The position numbers were made by a program, and so were the translations under genes. A stretch of DNA of 64,000 nt, from contig CALKRN010000015.1 in NCBI GenBank assembly GCA_937989665.1, positions 62,001 through 126,000 of the forward strand, given 5' to 3'. Source of the DNA: an uncultured Desulfomicrobiaceae bacterium (lineage in GTDB: Bacteria > Desulfobacterota > Desulfovibrionia > Desulfovibrionales > Desulfomicrobiaceae). Of the stretch, positions 1 to 8,954 are shown in pieces. The notes under the pieces are model-generated. The model saw nothing but the letters and a program-made list of their open reading frames with translations, had not been told where the DNA came from and searched no databases. Numbering within the stretch: position 1 is the stretch's first letter; each line of letters begins with the position of its first letter.

Positions 1-1
1 T

Positions 2-250
2 ACCGACAGTCGCATTCGCTACGCCAATGCTGCGGCCCAGACCCTAAGCGGTGGGAGGATAGATCTGCCGCTGCCGTCGGTGCTTCCCCCTTCTTGGGAT
101 GCGGTGCGGGCCATCATCGAGGCAGTCTTTGCGGACCTGCCTCCTGAGGGAGGGCTCCAACGCACCGTTCTCCTGGAAGGTCGCGAAGCGGATCTTCGTG
201 TCTTCGTTTGCCTTGAAGGTGTTGCTGTGACGCTCCAAACCAAGGGATGA
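2..250 (+). CDS. C-terminal part of a PAS-like sensor protein (5' end outside window)
   Basis: An open frame enters from the left edge and stops with TGA at 248-250, giving 82 residues of a longer protein. The stretch SRIRYANAAAQTLSG near its start resembles the sensory core of a PAS domain (I-x-Y-A-N-x-A). The rest shows no kinase, receiver or chemotaxis motif. The stop lies just upstream of the next receiver gene, so the two are probably cotranscribed and may work in one relay. The function of the whole protein cannot be judged because most of it lies outside the window. Confidence 0.55.
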   Translation, partial: TDSRIRYANAAAQTLSGGRIDLPLPSVLPPSWDAVRAIIEAVFADLPPEGGLQRTVLLEGREADLRVFVCLEGVAVTLQTKG

Positions 251-255
251 ACGCC

Positions 256-627
256 ATGACCGCGATCCTGATTGTGGACGATGAGGCGGCGATTCGGGAA
301 AGCCTGGCGGGTTTTTTCCAAGATTTGGGATTTGAGACCATCTTGGCCGCTTCGACAGAGGAGGCGCTCTCCCTGCCAGGTTTGGAAGGCGTTCAGGCTG
401 CCATCGTGGATATTCGCTTGCCGGGCCAAGATGGGGTGTTCTGTCTTCGGGCGCTTGCAGCGCGCTATCCAGCAATGCGTTTGGTGGTGCATACGGGTTC
501 GCTCGATTTTGAACTCGATCCAGATATCCAGCAGCTCGGCATCGGCGAGGAACAAGTCCTGCTCAAACCCGTGCCGAATTTGGACATGTTTCGTGCTCTC
601 TTGGAGCGGTTGGGGGTGTATCCCTAG
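256..627 (+). CDS. Single-domain response regulator receiver
   Basis: The 123-residue protein is a bare receiver domain. It has the acidic pair in LIVDDE near the N terminus, the phosphorylatable Asp in IVDIRLPGQDG, a Thr/Ser switch position in VVHTGS and the conserved Lys in LLKPV. No output domain follows, so it should pass phosphate on or act by protein contact, CheY/Spo0F style. ATG 256 is chosen because AAGGGA lies 9 bases upstream; an in-frame ATG at 247 would overlap that site. It sits between the truncated PAS protein and a histidine kinase on the same strand. Confidence 0.85.
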   Translation: MTAILIVDDEAAIRESLAGFFQDLGFETILAASTEEALSLPGLEGVQAAIVDIRLPGQDGVFCLRALAARYPAMRLVVHTGSLDFELDPDIQQLGIGEEQVLLKPVPNLDMFRALLERLGVYP

Positions 628-716
628 GAGTCGCGACGAGCGGGCGGCTCTTTTTTCTTGTGAGTGGCATATCCTCTGCAAAGAGGGGGCATCCTGTCAT
701 ATTGCAAGGAGGTCCC

Positions 717-2378
717 ATGGCCGTGGCCCTTTCGTTGCGCAAAGCGATTATTGGCACGGTGTTCGGTTTTTCCTTTGTGCCGCTCTTTTTGTTGGGCTGG
801 GTAGTCTATGGGATGTTTGCCTCGGTGTATCACGCAAAAGTGCGAGAAAATCTCGCCATTTTGGCCGAGGACAAGCGCAACGCCATAGACCTTTTTTTGC
901 GCGATCAGGCTACCCAGCTGCGCGTTTTGGCGTATAGCCAACCGGTGGAACGGCTGTCTTCTCAGGAAGTTATGGATTCCTTGCTTGTCCTTCTGCAGCA
1001 GCGTTCACATGTGATTGTTGATCTCGGGCTTATTGACGAAGAAGGGAATCATATCGTTTATAGTGGACCATATAATCTTCGCAATGTAAACTATAAAAAT
1101 GAAGAGTGGTTTCATTTAGTTCGTATGAAAAATTTGTATATAAGTGATGTTTTTACTGGGTTTAGAGGATTTCCTCATATTATCATTGCTGTAGCTAAAA
1201 AAGAAAATGGAAAAGATTGGATATTAAGGGCAACAATTAATTCAGAAATTTTTGATTCTTTTGTCCGTACGTTACAGATTGGCAAAAAAGGAGACGCATA
1301 TATTGTCAATAAATATGGAGAGATTCAGACAAAGCCTCGATTTTCTGGAAAAAACACATCGATTGTAAAAGATATTATTGAATCTAATTTTTCCGGAGTT
1401 CGCTTAGTAGAAGGTGAAATGGACGGCCGTGCTGTGTACATTGCTGGAGTATGGCTGCAGGAAAAAGATTGGATCGTGATTGTGGAAGAGGATAAGCATA
1501 GCGAGCTTGAGCCCCTCATGCGGACCCGAACCATGACTATCCTGGTTAGCGGTGGGGGATTGTTGTGTGTATTGGTGGGGGTTTTTGTGGTCAGTCGGAT
1601 GATCGTGGCCCACCAAGAGCGCCATGACCGGGAGCAAGCACGGCTCAATGAGGAGTTGGTCCAGTCGAGTAAGATGGCGGCGTTAGGGAAGCTTGCGGCT
1701 GGTGTGGCCCATGAAGTCAATAACCCGCTCGCGGTGATTCGCGAACAAGCGGGCTGGATTCGGGATCTGTTGGAAGAGCAGGACGTCCAGTCGAGTCCCA
1801 ATTTTCAGGAACTATACGATGCTGTGGTGAAAATTGAACAACATGTAGAACGGGCTGGAAATGTCGTTCATCGGATGCTTGGATTTGCTAGGCGCATGGA
1901 GCCAGTACGCATCGAAGTTTCAATACCAGATATTATGCGGCAAACAGTACTTTTCTTAGAAAATGAAATGCACTTTCGAAATATCAATCTTCATTGGGAT
2001 ATAGAAGAAAATATTCCTCTTGTGGAGACAGATCCAGCTCAAGTCCAGCAAGTTATTTTGAATATAGTTGACAATGCAATTGATGCCATTGGCAAAAATG
2101 GCAATATCACCATGGGGGCCTCCTACGATCCCAAAGAAGGATGTGTCTGTGTACGTATTCGGGATGATGGGCCTGGTATGGATAAGGAGACCCAAGCCCG
2201 TATTTTTGATCCATTCTTTACTACGAAACAAGTGGGTGAAGGGACGGGGTTAGGGCTTTCTATTAGCTATTCCATTATCAATCGTCTGGGTGGGAGCATT
2301 CGTTTTGTCTCTCAATTAGGCGAGGGAACGGAATTTCTTATTTGTCTTCCGGTACGCAAAGGGAGTGAAACCGAATGA
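717..2378 (+). CDS. Membrane sensor histidine kinase with extracytoplasmic Cache-like domain
   Basis: The 553-residue kinase has a first membrane helix at about residues 8-35, a periplasmic sensor region of about 230 residues with Cache-like features, and a second helix near 270-290. HisKA follows with AAGVAHEVNNPL, putting the phosphoacceptor at about His332, then HATPase_c with N, G1 (DDGPGM) and G2 (GEGTGLGLSI) boxes. ATG 717 follows a strong AAGGAGG. An upstream in-frame GTG at 660 lacks such a site. The stop overlaps the next receiver by four bases (ATGA), so kinase and receiver are probably a pair. The sensor part (about 1020-1440) and part of the HisKA region (about 1800-2100) are clearly AT-richer than the rest of the gene. 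Confidence 0.88.
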   Translation: MAVALSLRKAIIGTVFGFSFVPLFLLGWVVYGMFASVYHAKVRENLAILAEDKRNAIDLFLRDQATQLRVLAYSQPVERLSSQEVMDSLLVLLQQRSHVIVDLGLIDEEGNHIVYSGPYNLRNVNYKNEEWFHLVRMKNLYISDVFTGFRGFPHIIIAVAKKENGKDWILRATINSEIFDSFVRTLQIGKKGDAYIVNKYGEIQTKPRFSGKNTSIVKDIIESNFSGVRLVEGEMDGRAVYIAGVWLQEKDWIVIVEEDKHSELEPLMRTRTMTILVSGGGLLCVLVGVFVVSRMIVAHQERHDREQARLNEELVQSSKMAALGKLAAGVAHEVNNPLAVIREQAGWIRDLLEEQDVQSSPNFQELYDAVVKIEQHVERAGNVVHRMLGFARRMEPVRIEVSIPDIMRQTVLFLENEMHFRNINLHWDIEENIPLVETDPAQVQQVILNIVDNAIDAIGKNGNITMGASYDPKEGCVCVRIRDDGPGMDKETQARIFDPFFTTKQVGEGTGLGLSISYSIINRLGGSIRFVSQLGEGTEFLICLPVRKGSETE

Positions 2379-2770
2379 CCGTCGCTTCTATCCCCAATCA
2401 ACCGAGTGTCTTGCTTGTGGACGATGAGGTCGATTTCGTCGAGGCATTGACCAAACGACTGCGGCGGCGAGGCTTTGCCGTGCAGGGCGTTGCCAGTGGC
2501 CAGGAGGCCCTCGATGTCCTTGCCCGGCAACATGTTGATGTCGTTATCTTGGATGTGCTTATGCCTGGAATGGACGGTATTGAAACCTTACGTCATATCA
2601 AAGAGCGTTTCCCGGATGTCCGTGTCGTCCTCCTTTCTGGGCATGGCGGGGAGGACTTGGGGGTGCGGGGTATGGCGTATGGTGCCTTTGCCTATCTCCT
2701 CAAGCCAGTGGGGCTCCAGCGATTAGTGGAAGTGGCCATTCAGGCGTCCGAACATGCGGCGTTTCGCTGA
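2375..2770 (+). CDS. Single-domain response regulator receiver
   Basis: The 131-residue receiver has VLLVDDEVDF at the N terminus, the phosphoacceptor Asp in VVILDVLMPGMDG, LLSGHGG at the switch position and the Lys in LLKPVG. No DNA-binding or enzymatic output domain is present. It overlaps the upstream kinase by four bases and the downstream kinase start by 17 bases, so translation of the three is likely coupled. It could take phosphate from either neighbouring kinase. Confidence 0.87.
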   Translation: MTVASIPNQPSVLLVDDEVDFVEALTKRLRRRGFAVQGVASGQEALDVLARQHVDVVILDVLMPGMDGIETLRHIKERFPDVRVVLLSGHGGEDLGVRGMAYGAFAYLLKPVGLQRLVEVAIQASEHAAFR

Positions 2771-4271
2771 ATTACGTGATTGGATCCGGACCGTCCAGGG
2801 CCGGTTGATGGTGGTGATGGTCGTCCCACCCCTTGTTCCGGTGGTCCTGACCTTGGCATGTGCTTTGGTGTGGGGAGTGGGCGTGGTGCGTCATGCCCGG
2901 CAGGAATTCGTGGCGCAGCGCGCTGGGGCCATCGCGCGATCCCTTGGTCAATGGGTGCAACGGACCGTGGAGATCGCGCCCATGGGGACTGAAGCCTCCC
3001 TGCGGGCGCTCGGGGGTTTGGCCATCGCCTGGATAGAAGAACCCGCTGCGATTCAGGTGACCGCGGGGGTTGTCGTTGATGCCAATGTGTTCCTCGACGC
3101 TGTCCAGCTTCTCGCTGAGGATGCCCCTTTGGTGAGTGGCCCGTTGCGAACCTTTCCGGTCCCAGGGATCGTCGTGGGGCTGCGGCAACCCGGCGGGTTG
3201 CGGTGTTTGTTTCTTGACCTCGGGGCGGTGGAACAGTGGGTCGATGGCCTCCGCCGCAGCGAGGAGGCCGTTATTCTCCACCTTGGCGGTGGCCGGGTGG
3301 AGCGTGGTCCGCTGGCCGACGGGTCCTGGACACGAGCGGTGGCGGCGGTTCCGGGATTGCCATGGACCGTGGAGTTGGCGTCCTCGGAAGAGTGGGGGCT
3401 TTCTGCAGAGCGGTGGCTTGGTCTTTTTTTGGTGGTACTTCTCGTGGCCGGAGGGGTTGTGGTTGTGGGGTTAGCGGTACGCACCAGCGGGGCAGTGGCC
3501 CGGCTTTTGGCCCAATACAATGCCCAGCATGACGCCCTCCGCGATGCCTTGTCGCGGGCGGAGTTGTTGGCGCAGTTGGGCAGTATGGCGGCAGGCTTTG
3601 CCCACGAAATCAACAACCCGTTGCAGATCATGAAAAGTGAACAGGCGTATATGCGTGTTCTTCTTGACGCGATGCTGGCGTCCTGCCCGCAAGCCCAGCA
3701 ATCTGGGGCAGAGCTCCAGGAGAGCATGCGGCAATTGGAGGGCCAAATCCAGCGCTGCAGCCGCATTACCCACGCTATTTTGGGCTTTGGCCGACTATCG
3801 GCTGGCGAACCCCACATTGTCGACCTCTGTCGTTTCCTGCCAGAGGTCGTTTCGACTTTTCGTTCGTTGGCAGAGGCCGGCGGGGCTCGTCTGGAGGTGG
3901 CATGTGCTTCGGATCGTTTGTTGGTCCGTCTCGATCCAGCGAAACTCCAACAAGTGCTTGCCAATCTACTGTCGAATGCCCTGCATGCGGTGGAGGGAAA
4001 AGCCGGTGCCTTCGTGCAGGTGAGTGGGGTCGCAGAGGGGGATCGGGTTCTTGTTATCGTGGAGGACAACGGATGTGGTATTGCTCCGGAACATCGCGAA
4101 TCTATCTTTACACCATTTTTTACAACGAAGGGACCAGATAAGGGGACAGGGCTTGGCCTCCCCATCTGCTATGCCCTTGTGCAGACTATGGGGGGGAGTT
4201 TGGATTTTGAAAGTACCTTGGGGCAGGGGACTCGCTTTGTCATTTCTTTACCTCGCCTCTTGCCAGCATAG
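2754..4271 (+). CDS. Membrane sensor histidine kinase
   Basis: The 505-residue kinase has membrane segments near residues 20-45 and 220-245 flanking a short periplasmic region with no family I recognise. HisKA contains AAGFAHEINNPLQI (phosphoacceptor about His284), followed by HATPase_c with VEDNGCGI and GTGLGLPICY. This NtrB-like C-terminal half closely resembles that of the kinase at 717, which suggests an old duplication with different sensor domains. The start overlaps the preceding receiver and no strong Shine-Dalgarno is visible, consistent with translational coupling. A receiver with an extra domain follows 15 bases downstream. Confidence 0.87.
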   Translation: MRRFAELRDWIRTVQGRLMVVMVVPPLVPVVLTLACALVWGVGVVRHARQEFVAQRAGAIARSLGQWVQRTVEIAPMGTEASLRALGGLAIAWIEEPAAIQVTAGVVVDANVFLDAVQLLAEDAPLVSGPLRTFPVPGIVVGLRQPGGLRCLFLDLGAVEQWVDGLRRSEEAVILHLGGGRVERGPLADGSWTRAVAAVPGLPWTVELASSEEWGLSAERWLGLFLVVLLVAGGVVVVGLAVRTSGAVARLLAQYNAQHDALRDALSRAELLAQLGSMAAGFAHEINNPLQIMKSEQAYMRVLLDAMLASCPQAQQSGAELQESMRQLEGQIQRCSRITHAILGFGRLSAGEPHIVDLCRFLPEVVSTFRSLAEAGGARLEVACASDRLLVRLDPAKLQQVLANLLSNALHAVEGKAGAFVQVSGVAEGDRVLVIVEDNGCGIAPEHRESIFTPFFTTKGPDKGTGLGLPICYALVQTMGGSLDFESTLGQGTRFVISLPRLLPA

Positions 4272-4286
4272 TAAAAGGACAGGACC

Positions 4287-5069
4287 ATGATGGAACGACA
4301 ACGAGCCCATGTCCTCCTTGTGGACGATGAAGTGGCCTTCACCAGAGTTTTGGCAAAGATTTTAGAGCACCAAGGTTTTGTCGTATCGACAGCGGCGGAT
4401 GCTCGCGAAGCCCTCGACTTCCTCCAGATGGTGGAACCGGATGTCATTGTGCTAGATGTGCGCATGCCCGGACTCTCCGGTGTGGACGCCTTGCCTCGCA
4501 TCCGGGCGGTGCGGCCGAAGACACCTGTTATTATGCTCACTGGGCATGCGAGCTTGGAGGATGCCGCTCAAGCGATTGCTGCAGGCGCCTTCGATGTGTT
4601 GCACAAGCCTTGTGATACCGCGGCCCTGGTGGCCTGCCTTCACGCGGCCGTGACCAGCTCTCGTGCCCAGAGCTTGCGTGCGGTGGATGTTTTGGTGCCT
4701 GTAGAACAGTGTTTGGTTGTTCCCGAGTCGTGGAACGTGGGACGGGTATGCCGTGCGCTGGGGGAAGGGGGAGAGGATCGTGATGTCGTTGTGATGGACG
4801 GTTCGTGCTTGGTGGGGGTGTGGAGTGACCATCAGTTGGCGATGATGGTGGCAGAAAAGCCTTTGCCTGCAGTATGGAGCCTGCCGGTGTCTGCGGTCAG
4901 CATCGCACCACACTGGGTAGAAGGGGGTACACTCCTTGCCGCAGTGGCGGTATTAGTGGCTCGCTATGAAGCAGTGGCTGTGCGGAGCGAAGGGACGTTT
5001 TTAGGGCTTATTGGTGTTCGGCAGGTGCGGGCTGCAGTAGCCCGCTGGGCCAGGAGTCGGGAAGTATAA
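4287..5069 (+). CDS. Response regulator with C-terminal CBS-like domain
   Basis: Residues 1-125 form a receiver with HVLLVDDEVAF, the phosphoacceptor Asp in VIVLDVRMPGLSG, MLTGHAS and LHKPCD. The remaining 135 residues have no helix-turn-helix or GGDEF/EAL motif. They show two weak repeats ending in a hydrophobic-Val-Gly pattern (SCLVGVWSDHQL and GTFLGLIGVRQV), which resembles a degenerate pair of CBS domains. If so, the output might sense a nucleotide rather than bind DNA. This is inference from pattern only. AAGGACAGGA precedes the start. The next gene is a chemoreceptor. Confidence 0.75.
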   Translation: MMERQRAHVLLVDDEVAFTRVLAKILEHQGFVVSTAADAREALDFLQMVEPDVIVLDVRMPGLSGVDALPRIRAVRPKTPVIMLTGHASLEDAAQAIAAGAFDVLHKPCDTAALVACLHAAVTSSRAQSLRAVDVLVPVEQCLVVPESWNVGRVCRALGEGGEDRDVVVMDGSCLVGVWSDHQLAMMVAEKPLPAVWSLPVSAVSIAPHWVEGGTLLAAVAVLVARYEAVAVRSEGTFLGLIGVRQVRAAVARWARSREV

Positions 5070-5084
5070 GGAGGGTTGTTGGCT

Positions 5085-7112
5085 ATGCGCTTGCGTTTGT
5101 TTGCGAAGATTATGGCCATGATGGCTGTGGCTGTGGTGGTGACGGGGGCGTGTATTTTCGTGGCCACCGATCGCCTGGCCAACGAGGCCTTGGATGGGCT
5201 GATGGTGGACTCCATTGCCTCGTTTCAGCGGACAGTGCATCAACGTATTGAAGACCTTCTCGTTACCCACCGGGAAGAGGCCGAACTCCTCGCCGCTCGT
5301 CCAGACCTTGCTCAGGCGGTGGCCGCTGGTGATGCCGAGGCCGTGCGGGCCCTCGTGGTCCCGGCCATGCGGACGATGGGGGTAGAGGTGATCACCGTGG
5401 CTGATGCCAAAGGCATGGTGGTTGCCCGGGCCCATTCCGACAAACGGGGAGATAGCGTTCTCCAGCAGACCAATGTGGCCCGCGCCCTAGCCGGCGAGGC
5501 GAATGCTGGTGTGGAGTCCGGCACCGTTGTGCCGTTCTCGCTGCGGGCAGGAGCCCCCCTGCGGGCCGATGGGCGTATCGTGGGTACGGTCACCGTGGGG
5601 ATGGACCTTTCCTCCGAGGCGTTTGTGGATGGCATCAAGGCCCTGACAGGTTTGGAGGCAACGGTCTTTCAAAATGATACGCGGGTAATGACCACGATCG
5701 TGCGTGATGGCAAACGAGCCATCGGGACAAAGATGGACAATCCCAAAGTGCTGGAGACCGTCCTCAGCCGCGGGGAGATTTTTTTGTCGCGAAACACCAT
5801 CCTTGGGAAGGACTATGAAACCGCTTATTGGCCGATCCGCGATCCCCTGGGTAAGGTCGTGGGGATGTGGTTTATTGGCCAACCGCGGGATGCGGTCATT
5901 CAGGCTCGCGCAGGGATGGAGCGAGCCATGCTGCTCGTCACTTTGGGGGTGGGGGTGGTGATGTTGGCCATCGGGGCATGGTTTGCCCGGAGTCTCGCGC
6001 GTCCTTTGGGAGAAACAACAGCCTTTGCTGTCGCAGTAAGTGAGGGAGATATGGACCGTCATCTGGGAGTCCAGCGTGGTGATGAGATTGGGATCCTTGC
6101 CGATGCCCTACGCCGCATGCTCGAGCAGCTCCGCAAGCAGATTCATACAGCGCAAGAGCAGACCCAACGAGCCGAGGAACAAGCCCGCCAAGCTGAAGCA
6201 GCCATGAAGCAGGCCCAAGCAGCTCAAGCCCAAGCTGAGGCCGCACGCCAGCAAGGGATGCTCGATGCGGCTGAACGTATTAGCGTGTTCGTCGAGCGTC
6301 TGAGTTCGGCTTCTCAAGAGTTGGCCGCTCAAATCGAGCAGTCGAGCCGTGGCGCCGAATTGCAGCGGAATCAGGCGACCCAGGTGTTCACGTCCATGGA
6401 GCAGATGAATGCCTCTGTGCTTGAAGTGGCGCAGAGCTCCTCTCGGGCCGCGGCTTCTGCGGAAGAGGCGCGGACTATCGCTGGTGCGGGCCAGCAAGGC
6501 GTGGAGCTTTTACAGCAAGTTGTAGGCTCGGTGGAAAGCTTCTCCCAGGCGATGAAGGTGAGCCTAAGCGAGCTGGGCAGCCAGGCAGAAGGCATTGGCC
6601 GGGTGGTAGATGTCATTGCGGATATAGCCGATCAAACCAACCTGTTGGCGCTCAATGCCGCCATTGAGGCGGCCAGAGCCGGAGATGCCGGGCGTGGCTT
6701 TGCTGTTGTGGCGGATGAGGTGCGCAAGCTTGCCGAGAAAACCATGGCCGCGACAAAGGAAGTGGGGAATGCTATCGCCGCCATCCAGGCCAAGACACGC
6801 GAGAATGTTGGCCGGATGGAGGAGACGGCTGCTGCCGTGGCTGCGGCTACCAGTCGGGCTGAAGAGGCAAGGGTCGCTCTTGCCCGTATCGTGGAGCAGG
6901 CACAAAAGACTTCAGATCAAATTCGCGCCATTGCCACCGCGGCGGAGGAACAAAGCGCTTCCAGTGAAGAGATCCACCGCGCCACAACAGAGATGCAGCA
7001 GGTGGCAGGAGAGACCGCCCAAGCCATGACCCAAGCCGCGGAGGCGGTGAGTGAATTGGCCCGATTGGCTCAAGAACTTCAAACCCTTGTGATCACGATG
7101 CGCGCTGCATAG
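5085..7112 (+). CDS. Methyl-accepting chemotaxis protein with Cache domain and HAMP
   Basis: The 675-residue receptor has a first membrane helix at about residues 7-29, a periplasmic Cache-type ligand domain up to about 275, a second helix near 281-303, HAMP to about 355 and a long Ala/Gln-rich coiled coil. The cytoplasmic signalling tip ([20 protein letters not shown]) starts near residue 513 and would contact CheA and CheW. ATG 5085 lies nine bases after AAGGAGG. An in-frame TTG at 5076 directly abuts that site and is unlikely. It closes the signalling run and may share ligands with the kinases upstream. Confidence 0.92.
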   Translation: MRLRLFAKIMAMMAVAVVVTGACIFVATDRLANEALDGLMVDSIASFQRTVHQRIEDLLVTHREEAELLAARPDLAQAVAAGDAEAVRALVVPAMRTMGVEVITVADAKGMVVARAHSDKRGDSVLQQTNVARALAGEANAGVESGTVVPFSLRAGAPLRADGRIVGTVTVGMDLSSEAFVDGIKALTGLEATVFQNDTRVMTTIVRDGKRAIGTKMDNPKVLETVLSRGEIFLSRNTILGKDYETAYWPIRDPLGKVVGMWFIGQPRDAVIQARAGMERAMLLVTLGVGVVMLAIGAWFARSLARPLGETTAFAVAVSEGDMDRHLGVQRGDEIGILADALRRMLEQLRKQIHTAQEQTQRAEEQARQAEAAMKQAQAAQAQAEAARQQGMLDAAERISVFVERLSSASQELAAQIEQSSRGAELQRNQATQVFTSMEQMNASVLEVAQSSSRAAASAEEARTIAGAGQQGVELLQQVVGSVESFSQAMKVSLSELGSQAEGIGRVVDVIADIADQTNLLALNAAIEAARAGDAGRGFAVVADEVRKLAEKTMAATKEVGNAIAAIQAKTRENVGRMEETAAAVAAATSRAEEARVALARIVEQAQKTSDQIRAIATAAEEQSASSEEIHRATTEMQQVAGETAQAMTQAAEAVSELARLAQELQTLVITMRAA

Positions 7113-7121
7113 CAGGCGCCT

Positions 7122-7230
7122 GGGGCCTTGGAGAGATTCAAGGCCCCGTGGCAGATGCCCGAACTGCCACGGGTCGTGCCGGATTTTGGTACGGCTCGGT
7201 TCAGCGTGAGGATTCGCACCCCCGAAGAAG
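7122..7230. other. Run of intergenic hairpins downstream of the chemoreceptor
   Basis: Between convergent genes, two perfect inverted repeats follow one another: GGGGCCTTG/CAAGGCCCC (7122-7130 with 7139-7147) and GTGGCAG/CTGCCAC (7148-7154 with 7164-7170). A weaker GCCG/CGGC pair follows around 7178-7196, and a canonical terminator comes directly after at 7232. No reading frame fits here. The arrangement could be a structured 3' UTR or a small RNA ending at that terminator. Nothing else is visible between 7274 and 7338. Confidence 0.4.
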
Positions 7231-7231
7231 A

Positions 7232-7273
7232 GATGCCTTGCCTGGGTCAGATGCCCGGCAAGGCATCTTTTTT
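7232..7273 (+). terminator. Rho-independent terminator
   Basis: An 11-bp perfect stem (GATGCCTTGCC, 7232-7242, with 7257-7267) and a 14-nt loop are followed by six T at 7268-7273. It ends transcription of the chemoreceptor operon. The stem may also stop the convergent transcript, but the T-run is on the plus strand. Confidence 0.85.
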
Positions 7274-7338
7274 CGAGGGAGGGCTGGCCAGTCAGCAGAG
7301 GGGCTTAGGACAGGGGACGAGATGCCCGAAAGGCATTG

Positions 7339-8100
7339 TTATTTGAGGTCCACAGGACGTTTGACAAGGACAGGACCGCGAAGATGGCGGGGGGCCCAGG
7401 CCTGGGCATGGTCCTCCCAGACTTGTTGGACATGGGCCTTACCGAGAGAACGGCCAGAGAGGTCTTCGAGGAGGATGGTTTTCTCGGGGATAAGGCCGTG
7501 ACGGCTCCCCCAGGGTAAGAAAAGTTGGCCATGGCGGTTTATGTTCGTTTCCATAAGCCCGAAGGGTTCGAGGATGGCTTCTATTTGGGAAGAGATACGA
7601 AAGATTATAGCGGTAGCTGCGAGCCCGAAGACCGCGAGCAGGGCGGCAGCGGCATAGGGAGGAACGCCAAGGGTCCGAAGCAGGAAGCTTGGGGCGAGGG
7701 CCTGTTGGGCTGCTTTTGAGGCGACGACTTGAATATGAATGGTTTGAAGGGGCAGGCCGGGAAAAGCTACCGTGGCGTTAAATTGTCCTGGAGAAGTGTG
7801 GACCGGTACTGTTACTCGCCCCAGCCATTGGGCGCCACCGAGATAGTAACCAGTTTGGTTCCCCTGGAGCAGGAATTCGAGAGGAGGATCCGTCTCGATG
7901 CGTGGATCGCCCGAGGCATTGGCGGGGATCCAACCAGAGACGGTGTGGCTCTCGCCTGCCACAAGAACGAGATGGAACGGATCGTGGCGTGCCATATGCT
8001 GAATGCCATCAAGAACCGCGACCACCGCAAGGCCAAAAAGGAGGGAGGCAAGGCCTCCCAGAACGCGTCGCCACTGAAAGAGAAGCGGGAGCCGTTTCAT
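7339..8100 (-). CDS. Membrane-anchored protein of unknown function
   Basis: The 253-residue protein has a likely membrane helix at about residues 12-31, an extracytoplasmic beta-rich region, a second helix near 150-172 and a charged cytoplasmic tail. No family is recognised. The frame stays open far upstream, but ATG 8100 is chosen because the stop of the preceding small gene overlaps it (TAATG) and the protein then starts MKRLPLL, like a signal anchor. It is the last gene of the minus-strand TauE cluster, so a role with the exporter or the lipoprotein is possible but unproven. Confidence 0.65.
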   Translation of the reverse strand: MKRLPLLFQWRRVLGGLASLLFGLAVVAVLDGIQHMARHDPFHLVLVAGESHTVSGWIPANASGDPRIETDPPLEFLLQGNQTGYYLGGAQWLGRVTVPVHTSPGQFNATVAFPGLPLQTIHIQVVASKAAQQALAPSFLLRTLGVPPYAAAALLAVFGLAATAIIFRISSQIEAILEPFGLMETNINRHGQLFLPWGSRHGLIPEKTILLEDLSGRSLGKAHVQQVWEDHAQAWAPRHLRGPVLVKRPVDLK

Positions 8101-8303
8101 TATGCAGGGGTTCGACGCAGCCAACGACGGATGCCCAGTGCCGCGATGAGGGTTGGGAGAAGCAGGCCAAGGAAAGTCTTGAGAAATATTGAGGTAAACT
8201 CCTCGGGATGGTGATGCGCCTGGTACATGGCAGCAAAAAGATAACCCAGGACAAGGATGTCGAGGGTGATAATGAACCACCAGGGTGTTGTGTTCCGTTC
8301 CAT
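8100..8303 (-). CDS. Small two-helix membrane protein, unknown function
   Basis: The 67-residue protein has two predicted membrane segments (FIITLDILVLGYLFAAMY and FLGLLLPTLIAALGI) joined by a short His-rich loop (QAHHHPEE), and a basic end. ATG 8303 is four bases after GGAGGT; an in-frame GTG at 8309 overlaps that site. Its stop shares a base with the next start, so the two are translationally coupled. The loop histidines could bind a metal, but this is speculation. Confidence 0.7.
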   Translation of the reverse strand: MERNTTPWWFIITLDILVLGYLFAAMYQAHHHPEEFTSIFLKTFLGLLLPTLIAALGIRRWLRRTPA

Positions 8304-8321
8304 AGGCACCTCCGAAGGAAG

Positions 8322-8344
8322 GCGGGTGGGGGAGCCCCACCCGC
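8322..8344 (-). terminator. GC-rich hairpin between lipoprotein and small membrane gene (terminator or attenuator)
   Basis: A perfect 10-bp inverted repeat (8322-8331 with 8335-8344) with a three-base loop lies between two genes on the same strand. On the minus strand it is followed by CTTCCTT rather than a true T-run. It more likely dampens or protects the transcript than ends it completely. Confidence 0.45.
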
Positions 8345-8351
8345 TCTCGGT

Positions 8352-8939
8352 TCACTTCTTGAAGATATCCGTTTGGGTGATGTTCATAAGCCGCAGGGCC
8401 TTTCCGGGCTCTCGGTAGTACACCCGCACCTCGTCGCCTGCGATCCATGCGTATTCAGGACGGTGAATATCAGTGTCAGAGACCTCGATGGTCACGAGGG
8501 TTTTTTGCCGACTCGAGTACATGGTCACTGTGCGCTTAGTCCCATCGATGATCGGAAACTTTTTGTCTTTGACCAGTGGATGATCCTTGGCGATTTTTTC
8601 TTGCTTGTCCAGGAGCCTGAAGGGAACGTGGACAAAGTTGCGGAGCTCAGGATCAAAAATCACCACTTCATTTTTCTCCATATCGAGCTTCATGCGGCCC
8701 CCAGGACGAGGTTCGGGGCCCATTTCCGCCGGGTCGTCTGGGATCTTGTAGGTTACCGGAGGCAAGTGGTTGTAGTCGGGTTTGCCCTGAACCGGGGAGG
8801 TGTCGCGGATAAAGGTTACTTCCCTTTTGGCCTTGTCAAAGGCCACGGTGCGCCCCTGGTCGACACTTCCATCGACGCAGCCGCTCAACGCCAGCAGGCT
8901 GCTCATGAGTACCAAGATGAGCGAACGATACATACCCAT
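8352..8939 (-). CDS. Putative outer-surface or periplasmic lipoprotein
   Basis: The 195-residue protein begins with a lipoprotein signal: a basic start, a hydrophobic core and the lipobox LSGC, putting the lipidated Cys near residue 21. The mature part is polar and beta-rich with no recognised family. ATG 8939 follows AAGGAGG by eight bases. It lies 15 bases downstream of the TauE-like exporter and is probably cotranscribed with it. Lgt, which would lipidate it, is encoded at 25.6 kb. Confidence 0.75.
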   Translation of the reverse strand: MGMYRSLILVLMSSLLALSGCVDGSVDQGRTVAFDKAKREVTFIRDTSPVQGKPDYNHLPPVTYKIPDDPAEMGPEPRPGGRMKLDMEKNEVVIFDPELRNFVHVPFRLLDKQEKIAKDHPLVKDKKFPIIDGTKRTVTMYSSRQKTLVTIEVSDTDIHRPEYAWIAGDEVRVYYREPGKALRLMNITQTDIFKK

Positions 8940-8954
8940 AACGCGTTCCTCCTT

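Noticed and set aside
3053-4165. 370-residue minus-strand frame over the second histidine kinase
   Set aside because: Ser/Arg/Thr-rich translation typical of an antisense frame; the kinase on the plus strand has complete catalytic boxes.
5076-5084. TTG start for the chemoreceptor at 5076
   Set aside because: It directly abuts the AAGGAGG site, leaving no spacing; ATG 5085 has a nine-base gap.
7140-7230. tRNA-like or riboswitch-like fold after the chemoreceptor
   Set aside because: Some stems and a TTCGCACC stretch recall a tRNA arm, but no cloverleaf with acceptor stem could be drawn.
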